In this document: piece after piece, positions 41,756 through 55,317 of the stretch
Layout of the letters: the number at the start of each line of letters is the position of its first letter
Numbering within the stretch: the first letter of the stretch is position 1
NCBI GenBank assembly: GCA_019649035.1
Contig: BMAT01001684.1
Location: 28,711-90,432 of the forward strand
Direction: 5' to 3'
Length of the DNA: 61,722 nt
From: Elysia marginata
Taxonomy: Eukaryota > Mollusca > Gastropoda > Plakobranchidae
Position numbers and translations under genes: made by a program
Notes under the pieces: generated by a model
What the model was told of the DNA's origin: nothing
The model's database searches: none
Seen by the model: only the letters and a program-made list of their open reading frames with translations

Positions 41756-44700
41756 GTGAGTCTTTTTTACTTTGTTTTTCATCTGAAAAAGGCGGATTAC
41801 TCAACAAATTTTTGCCAATGAACTATGTAAGCGAGCATGGAATCTTGCAATATATATATGACTCGCAAATATTGCAAGTAAGTGTGATTGTCTTGTCAGA
41901 AATTTTTATTGAAGAAAACGCCTTTAAAAAGCAGATTTTTTTTGCATTTTTTCCCTTGTAGTTTAAACAACAGAAGATTAAATATCTTTTCACAAAGCTT
42001 TGATAATTTCATGCAACGGTTTGGAAGATCAGGACAGGGCATTGTTCAAAAGATCAACACCTTGCATTGTACAAAATATCAACATTGAACCCATTGGCAC
42101 TTGTTGTGAGATGTAGGTAGTTTCATAATCTCAGACCCAGGCGACGAGTTGGCAGATATTTTATTCAACATTGTTTCAAAATTTCACACTTTTATTTGCA
42201 ATGTCTTCTATAAAAGAAGTTAAAAATTTGGTTGTTTTTAAAAAAAAGCAGTATCCACTTTTTTATTTTTTAAGGCATTGAAAAAGATTAAGTATCATTT
42301 TTAGACTGTTATATAGTATTTTGGTATATTCTGGTGAGGCACCTAATTTATTGGTCCTAAACAAGTAAGTTCGCTATGGTCTTTCCGAAGGGCATTTGTT
42401 TGAGGTTGCAAGTGATTTAAAAAAAAATGGCTCTACATCTAGACATCTAGTACTTTTTGTTTGTCATAAATCTGAATAGGAGCAGCTTTTTATCAGATTG
42501 GAAACTGAAAGGAAGAGTTTGATTCTTATCTCAAACTCAGTTTTATAAAAATTTCTACTTAATCCCTTTGAAAAGAACAAGTGAAAACCTGAATCTATAT
42601 ATCTCTCCATTCTGTCCAAATGAGTCGTGAGTTGAATGGCTTAGTTTTGAGGTGCAGGCTTTTAACGTTTAGAGGGTGATCAGAAGTCAACATAATTTTA
42701 TTTTAGATATCGCAGCTAAAGACCGTTTCTAAACAGTTTTCACGACTAATTCATGTTGAAACGTCAAGTTTTATGTGTTTAATTTTAGTTGGTGTGGTTG
42801 CTAAGGCTTCAAATCCTTAACAGTTGTCTGAACTTTTAAATGTTTTTTTCCACTATCTAAAATTTCACGAGTCCTAACTCTGCTGACTACAATTTAACGG
42901 TTATAACTTCATACAGATGCATGGTAGAGTATTTCTGTTTGTTGTATTCGAAAGTAGAGAAAATAAGCTTTTCTGTGATACCAATATCTGACTGCCTTCC
43001 AATTTCGACTTAAGACTCACTTTGATTTGCTGCCTGACATATTGCTTTTAATCTATTTTTTATGTGTCCTGGCTTACACAAACTTCCCCTAATTCAATTT
43101 CAAATCTGAAAAAATCTTCAAGACTAAACAGCTAGAAAGACTTTGTATTATCAGAGTTTTTATCCTTAAATAGAGTATGTAGAGAGTTGGTTATCAATAA
43201 CATTCCTTGTGTATGCACCTGTTCAAAGCATAGTTTATATTTTTTTCTGTTGTTGGCAAGTAATACAGAGAAATATATGGATAATGTATGACTGTATTTC
43301 ACTATAAAACTTACTGTATAATAACAGAGTAGGTCTAAAAAAAAGTAAATAAAGAAGCACAAATTACCAAGTACAATAAGGCCATGACTCTTTGCTCTTT
43401 CTCTCTTTGTTCGAAACTGCCTTTAGTTTTAGTAACACCAGTAGTCTGATCCGTTAAAATGTTGGACATATGATAGTCTCACTGCTTTGATGTGGACAAT
43501 TCACTTTTTTATCATGAGGATCCCCCAGGGTCATTCAAACAAAGGGGATGTTTTTTCTTTTCTCTATTTTCTTATAATTGTACGCCATTACTTTATTTGC
43601 AAAGCTAAATCAGAAACTGGAAAGCCTACTTGTTTGTAATATAATATGCTTTGAGTTGTTCACAATTGTGATAATTCTATGGTGTTCTCTTCTTTGGAAG
43701 AGCTTTTACAATTGGAAGCTACATGTTATCCTCAGGTGGTCTGAATCTAAATAATAAAATAGGAAATTTTAAATGCTGTGGTGAACTAGTATAAATTAGG
43801 AATGGTTAAGAATGGTGCAATTTGCAAAGTAACATAATGTAAAATATTTTGTTTTTGGATATTAAAAAAAATTTTTTTAATAAAGAAACAATGTGTTCCA
43901 CACTTACCTAAAATAAACAAAGAAAGCTCTCTCATCTAGCTGTAAAACATCTCTCTTTGTTGTCTTAAGAAATTGACTAAACGATTTTTATATTCCAACA
44001 GGGAGTTTTAAAGTTTTTGTGAATTTCATATTTCACCATCACCTCATCAGTGTATAAGCAGTATAGAAATGTTGAAAAAAAAACCCATTTCATACGTTGT
44101 TACATGCACATCGTGCACAAAAGGGCGAAGACATAACATAATCTAGACAATTATTTTCATTATCATCATTTGTATAAGCATACTTTTTTCCAGGAGGAAA
44201 TACCGTCTAAAATAGATAATTTAATAATCTAAAACGTTTTTATGAATTCTCTGTAAATCTCTATTCATAAAATACTGGCAAGCGTACTGTCTGCGTTGTC
44301 CTGTCATAGGCAGGAGCTGGAATCAAAAGATGTTGGCCAGAAACCATTGAGATGAAATGAAAGGAAAGTGGGGGTGCATTATGTCTCAAAGACATAGGCC
44401 ATTCTTTGTGTATTTTTTTTAAAGCTGGGAATGTGTTCTATGCCCTGTTTACATCCCAGAAAGGGATGGGTTTCCCCGAAATACCTGTAAATCAATGGCT
44501 TGACTTGAATAGGATTGTAAAGTTATGGGAATGTGCAGTCTGATATTAATAATTTGTTTATGCCTCATGCGTCTGGCTTTTTTCCTAAAAAAAAAAGTCT
44601 CTCCGATTTCTGTCTCCATCCCAATACCTTTTTTGTCACACTTTCTTTTTAAAGTGGACTCACGACAAATACCTATTAAACATGTAGAAAACAACATTGC

Positions 44701-46615
44701 TAGACTAGACTTTGCAAAACAGCTGTTGTGAGATGAAAGATAAATAGTTTAGAGCTCGTGCTTTGACACGAACAGATGAACAGTCCCAAGATAAAACCTT
44801 ACTTTGTTGTTTTGCTTGCATCTCAAAACGAACCTTCTCGAGATGCATCACATTTTCTAAATCTATGATGTAGCCTATAGCTGTTTTTTTTATTTTGTCC
44901 TTCAACCTTCAATGTTTTTGTTTGCTAAGGTATACTTTTTGATTTTATAACAAATAGACTAAAAAACGACTAGGGCTGATAATGACCATCTGTCTGAGGA
45001 AGATTAAAACATCACACACTTTCCTCGCGGGTCATTTTTCAAAAGTCTCAAGAGCAAACTTAACTGTCTTATTTTAGGAGATAGATTGTCTACCGCTCAT
45101 GATTATTGATGCCTACAAGAAACTTAATGGAGGGTAAAAAGAGGTGTATATATTAACGTGTGTTTTGGTTGATCTATCGTTGTTTGATACACGATCCCTA
45201 GCTCTCAAGCCTATCATTAACGTGGAGCTGAACGTAATTTAATACAACATAGTCTGGAGTGCAGTGTGCCCTTCACAACAAACTTCTGTAAAAACTACAA
45301 GTAGCAGTCGCGTATCTGACTTGTTGCATTAAAAGTAGTTTCGGGTGACGCAAAATTTTGATTTTGTAAGAATTATAACGACTAGTTTTATCTGTATCAT
45401 TAAAGCGCGTGTTATGTATTTTACCCCATAGGATGTGATAACTCTTAAAAACCTATCTAGTAAGCAGCTTGTTGCTGTGCACTTTTTAATTTATCAGGAA
45501 ATAAGCCTCAGCTACGTGCGTTTTTTCTTCTATCTTCTGAAACATGCGTCTCAATTGTCCCTTTTTTTTTTATACACAATAACAGAGGATTTCGACTTTA
45601 TCAAAACGTCGGAACATGAGATTTTGTACTACTTTTTTTTTACCTTTAAAGAGCTTTTTAGTCTTGTGTTTTGTTTACCCAAGCTACTCACTACAAAATA
45701 TGCTCAATCGATCTGCGGAAATCATGAACATTTATACTTTATAGATCATCTTATTCGAATTGAAGCAATAATAAAAGCTAGCAAAGATAAAAAAAAACAA
45801 ACAACGAAACAAAACAAAGTAGTACCGACAGCAACCAAAACTGTAAAATATTATCTCACATCGATCTTAAAACATAGATCTAGTTACATCTCCTATTTAT
45901 CATACCAGCCTTGGAATATTTTACCAGTCAATTTTTGAAAGTACGCTATTCTGTAGAACTATTTCTCACCATATTCCTTTTGTTTAATTTCAATGACATG
46001 TGTCCTTTTCTTTTTGCATCTTGTGGTTTCTAAGGATTTGTTTGTTTGGTATAATTTGTGAGCCTTAGATTTCTATTAGTTTCGTGCCGTAAAGTCAATG
46101 TCCTTCGCCGTAGGTTCACTGTGCGAGAGATGACGATAATAGAAATTAACATTACTGCCGGAAAGAAAAATTAATTATTTCATTTAAAAGGATTTGAATA
46201 CGGCGTTTATAGACTTCATGATTATGGAGTTAATTATAGCATGACAAAACCTTTTGCTGTAAATGATGTCTGTTGTGTTCAAGATGGGATAATTACAGCA
46301 TTATCCTTATCTTTCGTTTACATTGTAAAGAAACGGGCGTCGTTTTTTTTAAATCTAAATTTAGTGTGTTCTTTGTTAATTTGTAAGCTAAGGTTTTGTT
46401 ATTTTTCTATTAAATAATTTAGTTTCAGAACAATGGCATTTATTTTAAGCAAGCCAAAACACGCTTGTGAAGGACAAAGATGAGCGGGTATTCTATGCTG
46501 TAGGCACATTATCTGTTATGTATAAAATAATGTTTTTATAAAACAGACATTATACAAACTTAATAATTATAAAAATCCAAGTTCTTATACTTGCTGTTAT
46601 GAGATGTCTATCAAG
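41756..46615. other. Long non-coding stretch after RECQL4 exon 10
   Basis: It would be RECQL4 intron 10 if the gene continues rightwards. AT-rich, no recognised exon, SINE or LINE. A 167-codon open frame at 45435-45938 is Phe/Lys/Leu-rich, resembles nothing I know and is probably chance. Confidence 0.5.
46080..46340. other. TAAT-rich complex block, possible enhancer
   Basis: Homeodomain-type cores cluster here: AAATTAATTATTT near 46170, GTTAATTATAG near 46230, and a perfect inverted pair GGATAAT-6-ATTATCC at 46287-46306. Complexity is higher than in the flanks and there is no coding frame. The regulatory role is inferred. Confidence 0.3.
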
Positions 46616-46828
46616 TATAAAGGTAAAAGTAAAGTTATCCTATATTTGTCACGAGCGTCAGGGAACACGTCGTAGGGCTCTTGCCATTGCTTTTCTCGCC
46701 CTCTTTTTTTTCGCCAGGTGCTGGTTGAGCTCAGGGGAGCAAATAAATTTTCACACTGACAGGGCTTCTAACGCGATACCTCCCGCTTAGCGGTCAACCG
46801 TCAAACGCCCCACCGGTTGAACCATCGC
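46616..46828 (-). mobile_element. Probable tRNA-derived SINE (another family)
   Basis: On the minus strand it starts GATGGTTCAACCGGTGGGGC, then GACCGCTAAGCGGGAGGTAT, a degenerate tRNA-like head. The middle includes AAGAGGGCGAGAAAAGC, and it ends TAACTTTACTTTTACCTTTA, a simple-repeat tail. It abuts a LINE relic in the same orientation. Confidence 0.5.
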
Positions 46829-46864
46829 AGGCATTCTGAAAGGACTGATGTAGGATATCATTAT

Positions 46865-47446
46865 CCATAGTCCATTTGAGAACACACTCAGGGCACCTAC
46901 AAACTTCCTTCATGCACATATGTCCTAGGCAAGCCAAATGAGCTCGTTTCATGTCTTCCTTGACTAATTTTTCTTTTTCAACTGATTTCCTCCAAGTACC
47001 TTGTGGTCTTTCTTTCTTTGTGGTTTCTTGTTAATTCCACGTTGGAGCAATCAGTGGATGTCGAGATTTGCCCCAAGCCGTCTCGATCTTCTTTTCTGTA
47101 CCTCTTCTGTAGTTTGTATGCCAGCTCTTTCAGCTAATTCTTTGTTGGTAACCCTATGCTCCCAGCGCAGCGAGTTGCTAGAATTCTCCTAAGACACCGC
47201 TCCTCGAAACCCCTGAGTTTACTTTCAATCCTTTGGTTAGTCCTCCATGTCTGTGAGGCATACAGTAAAACAGGTTGAAAATTACATGTGCACAATTTCA
47301 GTTTTGTGTCTTCCTTTATCCTGTTTGACTTCCAGATGGCATTTAGTTAGGTAAAAGCGGTGGAGGCCATAACTATTCTAGCTGTTATCTCAATGTTGAC
47401 GTCACCATCTGCAGTCAGGTAGCTTCCAGCATACTTAAAATCTATG
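46865..47446 (-). pseudogene. Non-LTR retrotransposon reverse-transcriptase C-terminus, decayed
   Basis: The minus strand reads DFKYAGSYLTADGDVNIEIT, then a stop, LNAIWKSNRIKEDTKLKL, VLLYASQTWRTNQRIESKLR and GFEERCLRRILA, with later frameshifts. FKYLGS...DG....EI..RI, LLYGSETW and CLRRIL are the conserved end of many non-LTR reverse transcriptases, different from the LINE at 17-21 kb. Clade not assigned. Confidence 0.8.
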
Positions 47447-47578
47447 GTTTATATATATAAATATATCGTTTAGGGCCCAAATGTGTTCACTAAGGCTGAT
47501 AGAACATAGTGAACGGATTGTAGTAAAATCAAGAGTCCGGCAAGGCTTCTATTGTACAAATACTAGATCCTTACGTAA

Positions 47579-47590
47579 GTATCTATCTAT

Positions 47591-47645
<55 letters not shown>

Positions 47646-47812
47646 ATCTATCTATCTATCTATCTATCTATCCATCCTTTCATTCATCCATCCATCTATC
47701 TATCTATCTATCTTTCTATCTATCTATCTATCTATCTATCTAACTATCTGTCTATCTATCTATCTATCTATCTGTCTATCTATCTATCTATCTATCTATA
47801 TATCTATCTATC
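47579..47812. repeat. (TATC)n microsatellite, about 234 bases
   Basis: Long, slightly interrupted TATC array with CATC and TGTC variants in the middle. Confidence 0.97.
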
Positions 47813-49468
47813 AATCTACCTCTACCTACATGTTCGTCTGTCTGTAGTATCTAACTTTGTGCGTGTCTATCTGTCACCGCTCATGCCTTTTCTTGGATAT
47901 TCTTGAAAAACATTTTTTTTAATAGTCTGTCGTTTCCCCATCGTTAGGTCTAGAGCTGTGATCCTATTTCCTAACTCTCTTCTTTGTGCATATTATTTTG
48001 CCACTATGAAGGATTTTCCAGGCCTTAAGCTTTTTCTAAGTGGCCAAGTAGCTGCCTACAGCTTATTGGTTTTTTCTGTTTCTTTTCATTTTCGATATAT
48101 GTTCTTCTCACCCTGGTTTTTACAAGCTTGCCCTGATGACTCGCTTTCAACTATTCTCCCAAGAAATTACATTTACATTTTTAGTGACGTTAACTTCTTT
48201 ACAATATCTTAAATAATTTATCCTTGATTCTCATATGTATTCAAGTCATGAAAAGGAAGCAAGAAATTATTTCGCCTTTGATTTACTATTTTTAGGGTTG
48301 GACTCGTTACAGTAAAAATATCTTAATACTAGATCGACCAAAAAGATTGCAATATGGATTTGTCGGATTTGTTACCTCCTCCACATTAATTACGTCCTAT
48401 ACTCCTAATCTTTCATCTCTCATTGAAGGGAAGCCCTTACCTACAGGTTCGACCTCATCAACATCATTCAATCAATAGGTGACTTTCCCTGTTCAATTTC
48501 TTCAATTAAGACCGTGCAATAAGGCGACTCTAGAATATTTATTTCTATTATTTCTTATTATCATTTTAAATCCCAAAGATCGTTTCACCGTGTCTTTTAA
48601 GACATTTGGTGATAATGGGAAAACTTTACCTTACTCTTTTTTTCCATTTACTAACATACACTACCCCTCTCCCTAGTCTTTCAGTCCCAGTAAGAGTTCT
48701 CAATTTATATTGGATCTTTGTCCTCTCACTGGTAACTGCCGAGTGCGTCATGTATCCAAAATGTCTTTACATTCTGCGAGACATACGGCGACTGAACAAG
48801 AATTGAGTATGAGATTAGACTTAGAGCGCAAATTTGGAAAACGTCCTTTTTAAAGTTAATATTTTTCGTTTAACAACTAGATATATAAATTTTCCCTCTT
48901 ATTTCCTTTAGTAAGGGTAATATTCATTAAAAATGAGATAAAAATGAAAATGTTCACCCTATGTAGTATGGCTATTGTAATAAATGTCCCTCTGTCTCTC
49001 TGCATAGAAATGAAACTCAAATGAATGTGATGAATTCGGAAGTACCATGAAAGTTACGAAAAAATATAACCATCTTTCAGTGTTTATCTGTTTCAAAGAG
49101 CAAATTTTCTTAGGGTGACCATATCCGTGTGAATCCTGGATACTCCCAGTAAAGTGCACACCCCATCCATCTTTTAAGTGCTGTCATAAACTGAAGCTAA
49201 CTACACTAGTTATGAAGTTGTTGTGAGGTCAGGTGTGATACAACAGCTTTGACTTTGCTTCCTGATCTTATCGGACAGACCAATTTCGCTAAGATTTTTT
49301 TCACAATTTATTTCACTCTTCGCTCAGGCATATACTCGTATGTGCAATTTTCGCTTCTTATATTTCTTGAACTATCATGGAAACTACACGCAAGCATTAG
49401 TTTAGCGATGGCAAAGTTAGTTCGCTATACAAGCTAATTAAAGTTATTGTGAGTACCAGGTTATTTCA
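47813..49468. other. Non-coding stretch
   Basis: No gene, RNA or repeat recognised. Pyrimidine-rich on the + strand. Confidence 0.5.
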
Positions 49469-49770
49469 CCGCCTCTGTGGCCTAGCGGTTAGACACTCGC
49501 TCAGAGATCGGGAGGTGCGTGGTTCGATTCCCGGCCGAGTCAAACCAAAGACTTTAAAAATTGGTATTAGCAGCTGATCCGCCTAGTGTCTAGCATTAAG
49601 GATTTAGTGTCAAGTCTGGTAGACCCGGTGTCAGGATAATGTGACTGGGTGTGATGTACGCAAGCGCTCCTTACTTCACAGTGTGGCAGCACGCTTTCAA
49701 TTGTCCCCAGCACCGTCTCTGATATTACCTCGAAGTTGACTGGTATGTTAAAAAATCAAACAAAACAAAA
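49469..49770 (+). mobile_element. tRNA-derived SINE, family A, copy 3
   Basis: It has the best preserved tRNA-like head of the set: A box TGGCCTAGCGG, B box GGTTCGATTCC. The body is as in other copies and the tail is degenerate (ATGTTAAAAAATCAAACAAA). No clear target duplication. Confidence 0.9.
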
Positions 49771-50078
49771 GTCCAAGATTATTCTGCTCAGGCAATACTC
49801 GTATTATATTTAGTTTTTATTAGTCTTGATCAATACGAACTCTCAAATCTACAGCCCTCTTTGTTTTACCAGGTGAACAAAATTATAAGGATCTAGTTAT
49901 AGATTCTCCTCCAGCTATAAATAATGGCAAGTTTGTTTAGTGCAGGCTTGAACTCAACCTCTCCTAGTAAAAGTGTTGAACGATAGCAAAACATTTTATG
50001 GGGGCTTTTCTGAGTTAGGGTCTGTGGGTCTGTCATTTATCAATTTTTTTTGTAAAGTTAGAAAATCTCTTGCTTTGC

Positions 50079-50392
50079 GGCGTCCTGGTTTAGTGGTAGA
50101 CACTCAGTTTTCAAACCAGGAGATCCGGAGTTCGAGTCATGCGTTCGGTAGGTCGACGTTTAATGTTTGACAAAGGTTATATACATACATTTCTTGAACG
50201 CCTTCAGGCGTTAAATCAGTACCGGACTATACGCAGATACAGATCCTGTCAGTGTGCTAGAGTGATGCGCTTGCCATTAACTGCTGCTTCTCAGACTGTA
50301 GTTTCAAATATATGTATATATGAATACATGTGCATCTATTGTAATTTGGGCCGATGGCCTTATACTAGATAAAAATCAATTCAATTCAATTC
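50079..50392 (+). mobile_element. tRNA-derived SINE, family B
   Basis: The head GCGTCCTGGTTTAGTGGTAG, anticodon-like TCAGTTTTCAAACC and B box GAGTTCGAGTC fold like a tRNA of Glu/Gly type. It is followed by some 240 bases of unrelated body ending with a TCAATTCAATTCAATTC tail. The long 3' extension and repeat tail indicate a SINE, not a tRNA gene. Only one copy in the window. Confidence 0.65.
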
Positions 50393-53199
50393 TCTGTAGG
50401 TTCAGAAGGTAATTTAGTTGGTAACGGCCTGTCGAGAAACCCGTGTAAAGCTCTTAAAGCACTTACTTGACTGGGTTAAGCCTTACATAAAGGTTTTTTT
50501 TGCGTTGTTGATTTACGTTACTTGAACAAAATTGCGCTCATTTAAACTTCAAATTGCATTTTGTGACAACAGACTGAACTCTACAGAAACATCTTTTAGG
50601 TAATTAGGGGATAACGTTTGTGTGTCTTGGTAAACCGCTCTAGGCTGGAAAGTTGTTTTGCTCCCGGAACCGACAGCTAGTAACCCTTGCATATAGAAAT
50701 AAAAAAAATGAATGATGATTGGTTTAAAAGCAATGGTGTACCGTATGTAAAAAAAATTCGATGAGCTTATCACGTGACATAATGTTTGAAGCTGAGTCGA
50801 TGAAGGCAGGGAGACTAAACACGAATAGAGAGAAACCTATAAATTAAGAAGGACAAGAGGTTCAGGAAATTTGTAATCGTGCTGTCTTTACTTACAGTGA
50901 GGTAGATGTGGAACTAAAGAGGGAGGGGTGAAAGACTGATTTGTTTGTTGCACCCCTCATTTTTTTTCAAACCTAATTTGCAACCAAAACTAATGTTGGA
51001 TATTGTTTGAGCTACAGAAGTTGTTTGAGCTACAGAAGTACAGTAACTCGTGTTACGAGCAAATAATTATGGCGTTATTGAAGTGGTATTAAAAAAATCA
51101 TAGTACCAAAGAGAGACGGAAATTCGTACTTAAAAGGCTCATTAAACGCTCACAAGCACAAACGTAAGTAAAAAAGAGACATATATACACAAATAAGAGA
51201 AAAGAAAATGGGGAAGAAGAGGAAGATAGAGATAGCAGCGAAGAAAAAAGGAATAGACAAAGAGATTAAGAACATAGGAACAGACTGTTCAGCATCACTG
51301 CCAATTTTTATACACATCGTTCCCTTCAGTTGAATCCTCTGCTCATTGTGTTTATTTTATATCCTATTCGATTCCGTCTCCCCTGTCCCCTCTGTCAGAA
51401 TTCGTTAGCTGCCCCTACTTCATTTTCAGTTTTGTCTCCCCCCCCCTCCCTCTCAGTTTCAATGTTATCTTTCCAAAGATTCCACAATGCCTTTTTTATT
51501 GGAGGACTACGCCTTGACTTGTTTCAGGGCATTTCACTTTAGTCCAACGGCTTCACTTTCTTTTTGGTGTACTTTTATATGGTCATATATTTTCAGTGTA
51601 GCTCAGATCTTCCCCCTTTTTCATTATTGTCATCTCAGTTACAACCTGTTCATGCTTTTCATAACTTTCATTGTGGTTTGCAATTTGAAGTTCCAGGGTT
51701 ATGAGGTACCCCTATTTTACAGACAGCATGAGAAGGAACAAACAAAACATACACCTAGATGTCCCAGGATATCCTCCTAAAAGGCAATGTTACACTCTTT
51801 TGGTTCACAGCTATCCTGAAACACAATGATGCTGCATGAAAAAGTAAGCGTTAAAAAAAATTTTGAAAAACCGAGGCAACTCTCGCAAATAGTATTTTAA
51901 ATTATAGGAAAAAAATTATGTAATGAGATTAGGAAGTGAAATGAAAAATCAAAGATAACGCTCTTACAGTTATACAAAGTGGCATTTTAAAAATGAAAAC
52001 GGCATGCCCCAGATGCATAAGACTGTAAATTACACGTTACTCTTGGATATTGTATTAAATATTTTGTTGAATAAAATCAACAGAGAAACGCACGCTGTTG
52101 ATACGTGCATGTATTTTGTTTACAATGCGAGTTCAACTCTTAAGAACAGAACAGCTGTACTATATGTATGATTTCTCAACAAACAGTCGCACTGTACCTC
52201 CAGAACAACGATTCTGTAGAAATGCTGAGTAAACATCAATATACTTTTAACAATTTATGTCAAGAATCGAAATCTGAAATGAGTGGCCAACCTTCCCAAA
52301 TGTAAACAAACTTTAGTAAAAAAACAAATACATTTGATGTATCATATAAATAGTCAGGAAAGCACTTCATGTGTTTAGGAGCGTCCCATGACATCTTAGT
52401 GATAAACTTACGGGTTGGGTTATTTGTTTATGTTCGACGGTTTGGCCGGTCTCGCTTTGGTTATACATGTAATTATAAACTAAAGCTGGACCGCATATTT
52501 CTTCCTGCTGCCGTTCCCCTACCGTGCCTAGGCCTATGGGTTTCCAGCTTAAGAAGGCCGTGTCGCCCAAGTTAACAGCAATCCTGCGCTGCACTGGTGT
52601 TGCGTTGATTTAACTCACTAGGTCTTGATCATTCAGGGCAATTTTAAACGCATTTTGGACGGGTGGGCCTGCCCTCTCAAGATTCAATGTCAAACACGGG
52701 GACGGTAAAATGTACTCACATCCAGTGAGTTGACCTATACCCCGGTTGTCTCGTCTCGGTCACAAGTCAAACAGCTGAGCCAGTGCATTTAATAACATTC
52801 AGTAGCAAACTACTACTGTGCTGCATTTACTTTAACCTCAGATATTGAGGGAGAGGACTTTAACACTCAACAAAATGCTCTCAAAGTTATGCAGAAATTA
52901 TCTTCAGATCTTATCAAATGATGAAAAACTTGAGGTCCAGGCAGAAAACATTGTACCTTTACCTATCATCAAATTGTAATGAAAGCATTCTATTTTAACC
53001 ATTCTCGATCAATAAGCGAGCTTTTTGCTCTTAAGCAATATGCTCGCAAGAGGCCGAAGCATATATATGCCAATGCAGAAAAAACCATTTTGATTATTTT
53101 CGATGGTTTGTTCAGCGAGCAAACATAATGAGAACGCATAATGAGAACGCTTTGTTTTCTGCTTAACTCGTGATGCATCGCCATTGAGCTTGCTATAGA

Positions 53200-53560
53200 A
53201 CGTTAATGATCTTAGCCCTTATGATAGCTTGAACAAGTGGTTTTGTCTCTTGTGTAGTTTGTTTATTTCCATATGTCTGAAATTGAATTGCTCTTACCTC
53301 CTTTGAAGAGGTGCTCATGTCATACGTTAATAAATCTTGTTTTCGAGATCCATCAACTCGTGGCGAAGGGCTTCATTACTCTATAATGGAGGAGTCGCCT
53401 CTTGAAAACTCAACACTGATTCGCTCTCACTCTGCTGTGGTTCAACTCTCCAGTCCCATTGGCTATCAATAAGCTAATAACGCTGCAAGCTGTATAAACG
53501 ACATTCAGGATAAAAACACAACATACACGTTTTAAATGTCATAGGAGTTTTGTACAATCT
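53200..53560. other. Complex non-coding block, possible regulatory DNA
   Basis: Balanced composition between AT-rich and pyrimidine-rich flanks. Contains ATTGGCTATCAATAAGCTAA, which combines an inverted CCAAT box with AT-rich cores. Not coding, not a recognised repeat. Confidence 0.22.
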
Positions 53561-54389
53561 TATAGCAATAATAGCCCGAAAGGAAACGCACATTCATTCG
53601 TATCGATCTTCGCGAAAATATTCAATATTTGATGGATCCCTATTTTGTATTATTTTCAAATGAAAATTTATCCCTTTCCCCCGTCCCAGGCAAAAACTTC
53701 TAGGTTTCTCAATACACTCCTGTCTCTCTCTCTCTCTTACAAGTTTCTATGTCAGTCTTCTTCCCCTCTTTTCAATTATTACAATCTTTCACTCCTCTGT
53801 CTGTCGGTCTGTCGTTTTCTCTCTCTGACCCCGTCCGTATGGAGTTATTCAGTTGTTCAAATCCCTTAATAATTGCAAACACTGTCATAACACTATCTTC
53901 CATTTTTCTTTCTGTACACCATCCCAACCTTCTTCACTATTCCCGCCTTTTGAACGAAAGACTCCTATTTGTCGTTACTTTTTACAGCCTGAAACATACT
54001 TCCAGCTCATCAAGACGGAAACTGTTTCTTTCTTCTCCCTACACACACTCTCTCTTTCTTTAATTTTCTTTCCTTTACGGCCTTGCTTTGCCCTACCTCC
54101 TCCTTGCTACATAGCATCCCTTTTTCATGCCCTGTCATTTATGTCTTTAGAGAAGGCAACCATTCTTTTTTGTTTCCTTAGATGTCGCCATTATTTTCTT
54201 ATCTGTGCCAGACATCGAAAGAATCGATCTACAATGAACTTCCTTTTGCCGTTGGTTCGTAGCCCTCTTTAACACTCTCACCATCATTTACCCTCAACCG
54301 TTCCTTATTCCGATCTCAGCCTTCATGTTAGCTGCAAGTTTACAGTTTTATATCGGTGGTTAAATCACAACATCTGTAAGAAAATGTTT

Positions 54390-54760
54390 CCTTCTCAGGC
54401 CCCGTAGCTCTGCGGTATTATTAAGAAGTGCTCCATCTTTATTTCTTATGGAACCGCTCAAGCCGCTAGACTTCTCTTCATAAAAGGCCTCGAAATAGAA
54501 TTAGAGCCCAGGAAGCTCGAGGTGAATGGCTTTCCAATTGAACCAGATGGAGTGAGCGGCGTAAGATGGGCCCTGTCCTACTGTTTTGAGATATGGGTTT
54601 TAGAATTTCGGGAAGCAGAGGGCAGAGGGCGAAAAGAGGATGAAGTCATGGAGAGCCTGGATAATTAACTGAAAAGTGTGATTATTAACCTCAACCACCA
54701 GCGCGAAAAATTAATAATCGTGATATTTCATCTGCTAATCTGATAATAGGACGCCTGCAC
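54390..54760. other. Complex non-coding block, possible regulatory DNA
   Basis: It includes GTGATTATTAACCTC, an E2F-like GCGCGAAA and ATTAATAATCGTGATA close together near 54680-54730. No frame survives across it. Possible conserved element, judged by eye. Confidence 0.25.
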
Positions 54761-55256
54761 CAGAAAGTTCTTAGTGCACTCACATCGGAATTCCCCGATT
54801 ACACTGCTGTTTCCTCTGAATTCTAATAATTGTCTCCTCCGAATTCCAATAATTCAGACACAATCAAATTGCCAGAATGCTGAATGTTTTCTGTTCCTTA
54901 AATTAAAGTTTTGCATTCTGTTTCTGACACTTGCTGACCTTTCCTTGCTTCAAAACGATTGTATTTAGGGTCTAATGTTTGGAAAATAACCCGTTAGTCA
55001 TTATTTTAACGTCTCTCTGTCGTGTGTTAGGCATCTTTTCCACAAAGTGCCTGACTTACCTCTTTATCATTTTGAATTTCAATCTAATCTTTTTCGCTTT
55101 CCTTTATTTTTTTTTCGATTTGCATTATTCCTCCTATGTTGTCGTCGGAAACTTTTAATGCTGCGCCGCATTATATTTAACTTGAAATGATTGTAGAAAC
55201 AGTGGTAATACTAGCAGCAGCAATAATAGCAAATGTAATAGCGAAAATGTAGCGGA

Positions 55257-55264
55257 AGTAGTAT

Positions 55265-55317
<53 letters not shown>

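Larger units (their letters stand above)
50393..55250. other. Long non-coding stretch
   Basis: No gene recognised. Pyrimidine-rich tracts at 51320-51450 and 53640-54320 produce long but meaningless Ser/Leu/Phe-rich frames. Two complex blocks that might be regulatory lie at 53200-53560 and 54390-54760. Confidence 0.5.

Noticed and set aside
41756..41961. Alternative end of RECQL4 by read-through of exon 10
   Set aside because: The added residues look like translated intron and a clear GTGAGT donor is present.
42020..42090. Possible RECQL4 helicase start (FGRSGQGIVQKI resembles the FRxGQ region)
   Set aside because: A stop follows within about 20 codons, no Walker motif is nearby and no suitable splice phase was found; likely chance.
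45435..45938. 167-codon open frame in gene-free DNA
   Set aside because: Phe/Leu/Lys-rich composition follows local AT content; no motif, splice support or family resemblance.
47481..47906. 141-codon Leu/Ser/Ile/Tyr repeat protein
   Set aside because: Translation of the TATC microsatellite.
49479..49545. tRNA gene
   Set aside because: A and B boxes are present, but the sequence continues into a SINE body shared with other copies and the acceptor stem does not close.
50081..50150. tRNA-Glu/Gly gene
   Set aside because: Strong tRNA resemblance, but the 3' acceptor side does not pair and a 240-base body with a simple-repeat tail follows.
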